NCBI GenBank assembly: GCA_020697135.1
Contig: JAJFBM010000012.1
Location: 1 to 38,876 of the forward strand
Origin: Rickettsiaceae bacterium
GTDB taxonomy: Bacteria; Pseudomonadota; Alphaproteobacteria; Rickettsiales; Rickettsiaceae
Reading direction: 5' to 3'
DNA: 38,876 nt
Shown: piece after piece, positions 34,120 through 38,876 of the stretch
Layout: every line of letters begins with the position of its first letter
Numbering within the stretch: the stretch's first letter is position 1
Made by a program: the position numbers and the translations under genes
Notes under the pieces: generated by a model
Database searches by the model: none
Told to the model about the DNA's origin: nothing
What the model saw: the letters and a program-made list of their open reading frames with translations, nothing else

Positions 34120-35490
34120 ATGAGCATAAACTTAAAAATGCCTGATAAAGTTTTACTTAAACCTACAATTACTGTAATTGGCGTTGGTGGCGCTGGTGGG
34201 AATGCTGTTAATAACATGATTGCTGCGAACCTGCAAGGTGCTAATTTCGTAGTTGCAAATACTGACGCACAAGCACTTGATCACTCTATTTGCGATCGTA
34301 AAATCCAGCTTGGTGCTGCAACAACCAAAGGGCTTGGTGCTGGCGCTTCACCTGATGTTGGCAAAGCTGCTGCAGAAGAATCTCTTGATGAAATCAAAGA
34401 ATATTTAACAAATAGTAATATGGTGTTTATTACTGCTGGTATGGGCGGTGGCACCGGAACAGGTGCGGCTCCTGTTGTTGCAAAGCTTGCAAAAGATATG
34501 GGAATTCTTACAGTTGGTGTTGTTACGAAACCTTTCCATTTTGAAGGTGCTCATCGTATGAAGACAGCTGAACATGGTTTAAAAGAATTGCAAAACTACC
34601 TTGATACATTGATAGTAATTCCAAATCAAAATTTATTTAGAATTGCTAATGAGCGCACTACCTTTGCTGATGCTTTCAAAATGGCTGACGATGTGCTGCA
34701 TGCTGGTGTTCGTGGCGTAACTGATCTTATGATTATGCCAGGGCTTATCAACCTTGATTTTGCCGATATTAGCGCAGTAATGCGTGAGATGGGCAAAGCT
34801 ATGATGGGCACAGGTGAAGCATCTGGCGAAGAAAGATCAATTCGTGCTGCTGAAGCTGCAATCTCAAACCCATTACTTGATAATAGCTCAATGAAAGGCG
34901 CAAAAGGCGTGCTCATCAATATCACTGGTGGTATGGATATGACGTTATTCGAAGTTGACGCTGCTGCAAACCGTATTCGCGATGAAGTTGGAGAAACAGA
35001 TGCAAATATTATATTTGGTTCAACTTTCAACCCAGATCTTGAAGGGATTATTAGAGTGTCTGTTGTTGCAACTGGTATTGATTCTGATGCTAAGCCAAAA
35101 GCTCAAGAGCAAGATACTTTAACTGTTGATATTAGCGCGCTTGAAGATGCAGTCGCTCAAGAGCTTGAAGAAATAGTAATGGCAAATCAAGAAGCAGAAG
35201 AGCAGCTAAGTAAATTTGATGAATATGATTTAGCTATTTCTGAAACAGAAGAGTTTATTGAAGAAATAGAAGTTGAAGTTGCTCCTCACCATCAGCAAAA
35301 TCAAGCTGCAAAATCTGCAACAGCTGAAACTCAAAAAACTAAACAATCTTTCTTAAGTAGGTTTGCAAGCACTGTATGGGGCACTTCTCCTAAGGAAGAA
35401 GAGCAACCTGCTCCTAAAAAGGAAAAAGAACTTGAATCAGTGAGCGGAGATGTATATGACGTCCCAGCGTTCTTGAGAAAAAGGAAGTAA
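34120..35490 (+). CDS. ftsZ: Cell division protein FtsZ
   Basis: FtsZ is the tubulin-like GTPase that forms the division ring. The 456-residue product has [18 protein letters not shown] (17-34), the tubulin signature [13 protein letters not shown] (109-121), [17 protein letters not shown] and [14 protein letters not shown]. After the globular domain (to about 330) a long linker rich in glutamate and glutamine follows ([20 protein letters not shown]), and the terminal peptide [13 protein letters not shown] is the usual FtsA/anchor-binding motif. This is a complete alphaproteobacterial FtsZ. It is outside the classical dcw order here, next to hslO. A strong terminator follows. Confidence 0.98.
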   Translation: MSINLKMPDKVLLKPTITVIGVGGAGGNAVNNMIAANLQGANFVVANTDAQALDHSICDRKIQLGAATTKGLGAGASPDVGKAAAEESLDEIKEYLTNSNMVFITAGMGGGTGTGAAPVVAKLAKDMGILTVGVVTKPFHFEGAHRMKTAEHGLKELQNYLDTLIVIPNQNLFRIANERTTFADAFKMADDVLHAGVRGVTDLMIMPGLINLDFADISAVMREMGKAMMGTGEASGEERSIRAAEAAISNPLLDNSSMKGAKGVLINITGGMDMTLFEVDAAANRIRDEVGETDANIIFGSTFNPDLEGIIRVSVVATGIDSDAKPKAQEQDTLTVDISALEDAVAQELEEIVMANQEAEEQLSKFDEYDLAISETEEFIEEIEVEVAPHHQQNQAAKSATAETQKTKQSFLSRFASTVWGTSPKEEEQPAPKKEKELESVSGDVYDVPAFLRKRK

Positions 35491-35511
35491 GTACAAGCAT
35501 ACTACTCATTT

Positions 35512-35537
35512 ATAATCCCCGCATAAGCGGGGATTAT
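35512..35537. terminator. Bidirectional terminator between ftsZ and the ankyrin gene
   Basis: ATAATCCCCGC (35512-35522) pairs perfectly with GCGGGGATTAT (35527-35537) around a four-base loop. It sits between convergent genes and has T-rich flanks on both sides. Confidence 0.75.
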
Positions 35538-35543
35538 ATTAGA

Positions 35544-37184
35544 CTATTCTTTAGCTTCAAATATATTTAAATCATCACCAGTTAAAATCGAGCTTGTTTC
35601 TATAATATCCGCCTCATCTTCTTGAGCGATTATATTATCTGTTTGCTCAGCACCATTAGAGTTGTCTAATTCTCCCTCTTCTTTCCAAAATTTTTCGAGG
35701 GCAATTTTTACTTTAATTTGCTTCTGAGTTAAGATTAAATTGCCTTTAGTTAGAGAATCACAAACTGCGTGTTTCATATTACTCTTCTCAATTTGAGATG
35801 CTAAGTGTTCAACGCTCGTTTTGCCATTAAGCACTGAATCAAATAACTCTCTTAGCACAATATTTATCAAACTGTTTGAATTAAGAGTAATATCGTTTAA
35901 GTCTTTATTAACACTTTCTATAAAATCCATTGTTTCTGGATTAAGTAAACTTTCTTCTTCTAAATCAATTTTTATATTATCAAAATAACCCTTTACTGAA
36001 TTGTACTCCTCCGGAATGCCTTTCTTAATAATCTTAGTGATTTTTTGTTCTATTTGAGATAGTTTTATATCCTTAACTTTAACAAGCAATTCTGCAATAT
36101 CGGTTTCTGGACTAACTTCCTTGATGAAATTAATAGCATTATTTATATTAATTATATCCTTACTTATAATTAACTGCCCTTTTAAAGCGCTTATAATAAG
36201 CTCTTTATCATTTAATTGAGTTGGAGCTCGATTACCACTAAGTGTAACAGTACCTGGTTTTGACTTAGACTTCTTTAAAATATCTGCCAGGCTTAAGAGA
36301 GTTTCTTTAATTCCATTGAAATGCAACCTTTCTTCAGGACTACTTAGCAAATTTAATATATCAGCGCCATTTTCTAACAATACAATTGTAACTGCACGTT
36401 TACCTTTCTCTACCGCATAATCTAAGACAGTTTTACCCTCATGATCTATATCATTTACATTTTCTCCATAAGATATAAGTATTTTAACAGTTTCAACGTT
36501 AGAATCTTCGGTACCATCATTATAATAAATTCCTAAAGCTTGAATTAATGCAGGAGTGTATTTGTCATATAGTTTTGGATGTAAAGCTATCTGACCAAAA
36601 TCAATTTCTTGGCCTAACGGTATATTATTTTGTTCTTTTAAGTAAGCAACTAAATTAACATCATCCTTTATATTAAGGCTGCCAACATCCAAAGTTGCGC
36701 CATTTTGAAGTAAAAATTTTACTATTTCATGGCCGTTTTTCCTACTGATAGCTACTGAAAGCGGTGTCGACCCACGGTTTGGGTTAAAGCTATTTATATA
36801 AGCACCTCGGTCAAGCAATAATTTAACTATATTAAAATCACTTGAATTACATGCTAGCTGCAATATAGTTAAATATAATCCAAAAAAAGTATGGTTTGCA
36901 TCAATACCATTATCCAATAATAATTTGACTACTTCATAATCATTGTTGATAATAGCCATATGGAGTGCGCTTCCGAAATCATCAAACCTATTATTTTGAA
37001 ATAAATAATTAATGTTCTGTATGAAATTCTGCATCCCAGTAATATGTTCTAAACTACGTATTATTTGAATTTCTTTTAATCTATGTTGGTCAGAAAGAGT
37101 CTTTACTTGTTTTTGTTCTAACTCTCTTTCTCTCTCTATAAAAATTCTTTTGTAGCGTTCTTGTCTTGTTTCTTGTTCTTGCAC
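35544..37184 (-). CDS. Ankyrin-repeat protein, possible host-directed effector
   Basis: The 546-residue protein begins with a charged coiled-coil segment (about 1-45), then ankyrin repeats. The repeats include SALHMAIINNDYEVVKLLLD (about 72-91) followed by NGID, then TILQLACNSSDFNIVKLLLD with RGAYIN, STPLSVAISRKNGHEIVKFL with QNGATLD, and a later pair around ETVKILISYGENVNDIDHEG and KTVLDYAVEKGKRAVTIVLL with ENGADI. The C-terminal 270 residues have no repeat pattern and are helical, ending in an acidic tail that could carry a secretion signal. The start codon is GTG; AGG lies eight bases upstream, and the next ATG would remove the coiled coil. Ankyrin proteins in Rickettsiales are often type IV or type I secreted effectors, but secretion is not shown here. 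Confidence 0.85.
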   Translation of the reverse strand: MQEQETRQERYKRIFIERERELEQKQVKTLSDQHRLKEIQIIRSLEHITGMQNFIQNINYLFQNNRFDDFGSALHMAIINNDYEVVKLLLDNGIDANHTFFGLYLTILQLACNSSDFNIVKLLLDRGAYINSFNPNRGSTPLSVAISRKNGHEIVKFLLQNGATLDVGSLNIKDDVNLVAYLKEQNNIPLGQEIDFGQIALHPKLYDKYTPALIQALGIYYNDGTEDSNVETVKILISYGENVNDIDHEGKTVLDYAVEKGKRAVTIVLLENGADILNLLSSPEERLHFNGIKETLLSLADILKKSKSKPGTVTLSGNRAPTQLNDKELIISALKGQLIISKDIININNAINFIKEVSPETDIAELLVKVKDIKLSQIEQKITKIIKKGIPEEYNSVKGYFDNIKIDLEEESLLNPETMDFIESVNKDLNDITLNSNSLINIVLRELFDSVLNGKTSVEHLASQIEKSNMKHAVCDSLTKGNLILTQKQIKVKIALEKFWKEEGELDNSNGAEQTDNIIAQEDEADIIETSSILTGDDLNIFEAKE

Positions 37185-37355
37185 TATATTAGCCTACAAT
37201 TATTTTCACCCCCATATTATTAATATAACTTAATAGTAACGTCAATTGATAAGTTGAGATGATGGTTTGAGAATGCAATGATACTTTACCCTTCATTAAC
37301 TTGCCTGAACCTATACACCACCATCACCGGGCCTCAAAAGCTATGTAATGTCACT

Positions 37356-37409
37356 CTCACGCTTGTCCCCTATTTTTTATGTCTCACTGCAGCCCCCTAT
37401 TTTTTAAAG
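37356..37409. repeat. Tandem CTCAC/poly-C/poly-T units, first pair
   Basis: Two adjacent 27-base units, 37356-37382 and 37383-37409, each with CTCAC, five or six variable bases, four or five C, TA and six T. The same word order returns at 37532-37577. Confidence 0.65.
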
Positions 37410-37449
37410 GATCTTTGTCATCACGAATAATGTCGTTAGACATTTTGTG

Positions 37450-37524
37450 GTAATCCAGGAAAATAAAGATCTATTTAGCTGGATTGCCGCGCTTCAGCTT
37501 ACGCTTTCGCTCGCAATGACGGCG
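37450..37524. repeat. Candidate interspersed palindromic repeat
   Basis: TAATCCAG near 37451 faces CTGGATT near 37479, with inner AATA/TATT also able to pair. Then follows GCCGCGCTTCAGC...TCGCTCGCAATGACGG. On the minus strand this reads GTCATTGCGAGC...GCAATCCAG, a wording I recall from dispersed repeats in rickettsial genomes; other copies are not in this window. Confidence 0.5.
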
Positions 37525-37531
37525 GGTGCCG

Positions 37532-37577
37532 CCCCCCTTTTTTTACGTCTCACCATACCCCCCCCCGTTTTTTTCGT
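37532..37577. repeat. Tandem CTCAC/poly-C/poly-T units, second pair
   Basis: CCCCCC then seven T and ACGT (37532-37548), followed by CTCACCATA, nine C, G, seven T and CGT (37549-37577). The C and T runs are longer than in the first pair, as expected of slippage-prone repeats. Confidence 0.6.
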
Positions 37578-37582
37578 GATAA

Positions 37583-38875
37583 TTAAAAACTTCTTATTCT
37601 TGGCAGCATGTGTCTGTAGCTTTTTATAACGTCAATAAATTGGCTAAGTGAGTCGACAATATCATCATGCTGACTATTCGGGAAAGCCATTATTTCCTGC
37701 ATAAACACATTAAGCCACGGCGCATTTTCCGGTATCAATATCCGCCCGGATTCAAAATAAGGAATCGTTGCAGCAAAACGGGTGATTTTATCCTTCACCG
37801 GCCTATATTTCTTAATATGAATATTCGTCTCAATCGCCAGATCCTGAATAATCGACTGACCACTAGCTTTATCCTCAATAATCACCATATTAGTACGGTA
37901 TTTTGCTGCTTGCTCAATTATAGTCCGCTTTAGCTCACTATATTCAAACTTAGAGCGCAACATATCAATTAAAAAATATCTATTTTCCTTTACACCCCAT
38001 GTCGTGCATACCGTATAATCGTTACTCGATGCAACTTTAATAGCCGTATCCCAACTTTGCACTATAAAGTCAAACTCCTCTAATTGAGTATAAAACGTAA
38101 TATCTTCTGCTTTAATCAGGCTTGATGCATTGCTTACCGGCTCTTGCAAATATTGAGCAGCAAAATTATGACTTCCTAATTCTTCCTGAATATAATCGAG
38201 CTCCTCAGCCTCTTCGCGCGCACTATGCAAAACCTCGCCAGGCCTGTAAATATAAGCCTTGCCATTAACCTCAAATATTTGTTCTTCTTGGGCAATTGCT
38301 GGAAGCTTTAAATGCTGCCAACGTTTTGAGCTGGCTAATAGATGCCCTGCAAGATCACCTTCATGTAGACGCTGCATTACAAGGATTATGGCACCTTTTT
38401 TCTTATCATTCAAGCGAGTAGCAAAAGTCTGCTCATACCAAGCTTTAACCTTCTCACGCTGCCTCCTCGAGTGAATATGCGTTGGATTATGCGGATCATC
38501 AATGATCAAATAATCGCCACCTTCACCAGTGATTGAGCCACCGACCGATACTGCAAATCTAAAGCCAAATTGCGTAGTTAAAAACTTGCTCTTTGTATTA
38601 TGTACCTCACTAAGTCTTGTCTCAGGAAACATCTCCTTATACCAACTTGATTCCATAATAGCTCGACAATCAAGCGAATGTTTAATGCTTAAAACTTGCG
38701 AATAGCTTGCAACTATAATGCGTAGTGATGGGTTATGGCCAAGCAACCATGCAGGCCAGGCAACACTTACACAAACAGACTTCAAGGCACGTGGCGGCAT
38801 ATTTATCATTAGCCGTTTAATATCACCATTTTCTACAGTCTCAAGTTCATCAGCAATTAAATCAATATGCCAGTT
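37583..38875 (-). CDS. Phage-type terminase large subunit, 5' end outside window
   Basis: TerL packages DNA into phage or gene-transfer-agent heads. The frame is open to the right edge, where it reads NWHIDLIADELETVENGD and continues IKRLMINMPPRALKS, so the methionine at 38809 is internal. Visible motifs are the deviant Walker A PPRALKS, SYSQVLSIKHS, Walker B YLIIDDPHN and, in the nuclease half, VQSWDTAIK, MVIIEDKASGQSII and HDDIVDSLSQF, whose acidic residues bind metal. The ATPase and nuclease halves are both intact as far as seen. No other phage gene is in the window, so it is a prophage edge, an orphan, or part of a gene-transfer-agent remnant. The 3' flank is repeat-rich. Confidence 0.9.
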   Translation of the reverse strand, partial: NWHIDLIADELETVENGDIKRLMINMPPRALKSVCVSVAWPAWLLGHNPSLRIIVASYSQVLSIKHSLDCRAIMESSWYKEMFPETRLSEVHNTKSKFLTTQFGFRFAVSVGGSITGEGGDYLIIDDPHNPTHIHSRRQREKVKAWYEQTFATRLNDKKKGAIILVMQRLHEGDLAGHLLASSKRWQHLKLPAIAQEEQIFEVNGKAYIYRPGEVLHSAREEAEELDYIQEELGSHNFAAQYLQEPVSNASSLIKAEDITFYTQLEEFDFIVQSWDTAIKVASSNDYTVCTTWGVKENRYFLIDMLRSKFEYSELKRTIIEQAAKYRTNMVIIEDKASGQSIIQDLAIETNIHIKKYRPVKDKITRFAATIPYFESGRILIPENAPWLNVFMQEIMAFPNSQHDDIVDSLSQFIDVIKSYRHMLPRIRSF

Positions 38876-38876
38876 A

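Larger units (their letters stand above)
37185..37582. other. Repeat-rich gap between ankyrin gene and terminase
   Basis: Nearly 400 bases without a gene. It contains two pairs of a CTCAC/poly-C/poly-T unit and, between them, an inverted-repeat element with the words CTGGATTGCCGCGC and TCGCTCGCAATGACGG. Local G+C content is visibly higher than in neighbouring genes. No promoter or RNA gene is recognised. Confidence 0.6.

Noticed and set aside
37367-37577. CRISPR-like array
   Set aside because: Units are few, differ in length and have no unique spacers of constant size; no cas gene is present.
37447-37629. 60-codon plus-strand frame across the repeat region
   Set aside because: It spans homopolymers and palindromes and enters the terminase antisense; composition reflects the repeats.

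Overview
The window is an AT-rich stretch of an alphaproteobacterial chromosome that most resembles the order Rickettsiales. The evidence is the rickettsial-type citrate synthase, a ProP-like MFS carrier, a TlyC/CorC protein, an autotransporter-type surface protein, ankyrin-repeat genes, decaying genes and palindromic intergenic elements. The flagellar export gene flhB and a PhaR-type regulator argue against the reduced genomes of Anaplasma or Ehrlichia. They fit a flagellate lineage such as the Midichloriaceae, but that placement is inference; the order is better supported than the family.

Layout. 1-1900: the 3' part of priA, then a NadA-derived protein that seems to have lost an iron-sulfur ligand. 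1900-4000: a tight three-gene block on the minus strand (XRE repressor plus two unknowns), a repeat-bearing control region and a small divergent ORF. 4000-7550: flhB and rpe on minus, ybeY-tlyC on plus. 7550-9950: an accessory block in which an intact methyltransferase sits between two broken genes (a DUF1937-like pseudogene and an ankyrin pseudogene). 9950-12600: an overlapping yraN-phaR-hemF run behind a lysine/glutamate-rich disordered protein. 12800-15500: an MFS transporter and gltA converge on a shared terminator. 16000-20150: clpX, the peptidoglycan-salvage pair amgK-murU, and an unusual receiver-domain protein. 20350-25100: an autotransporter-like outer-membrane protein, dusB, a Fis-like protein and a lysine-rich lipoprotein. 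25100-35550: envelope and division genes in broken dcw order (murD-ftsW-murG on minus; lipB, a YdcF-like gene, a rickettsial unknown, murA, hslO and ftsZ on plus). 35550-38876: a large ankyrin protein, a repeat-rich intergenic region and a partial phage-type terminase large subunit.

Functional themes. Murein metabolism dominates: precursor synthesis (murA, murD, murG), polymerisation (ftsW), salvage (amgK, murU) and division (ftsZ), so the organism probably makes and recycles some peptidoglycan. Central and cofactor functions (gltA, rpe, hemF, lipB) and quality control (clpX, hslO, ybeY) are interleaved. Host-facing or accessory candidates are the autotransporter, the ankyrin protein, the disordered protein and the methyltransferase. 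No rRNA, tRNA or CRISPR array was recognised. All family calls come from reading motifs, not from database searches.
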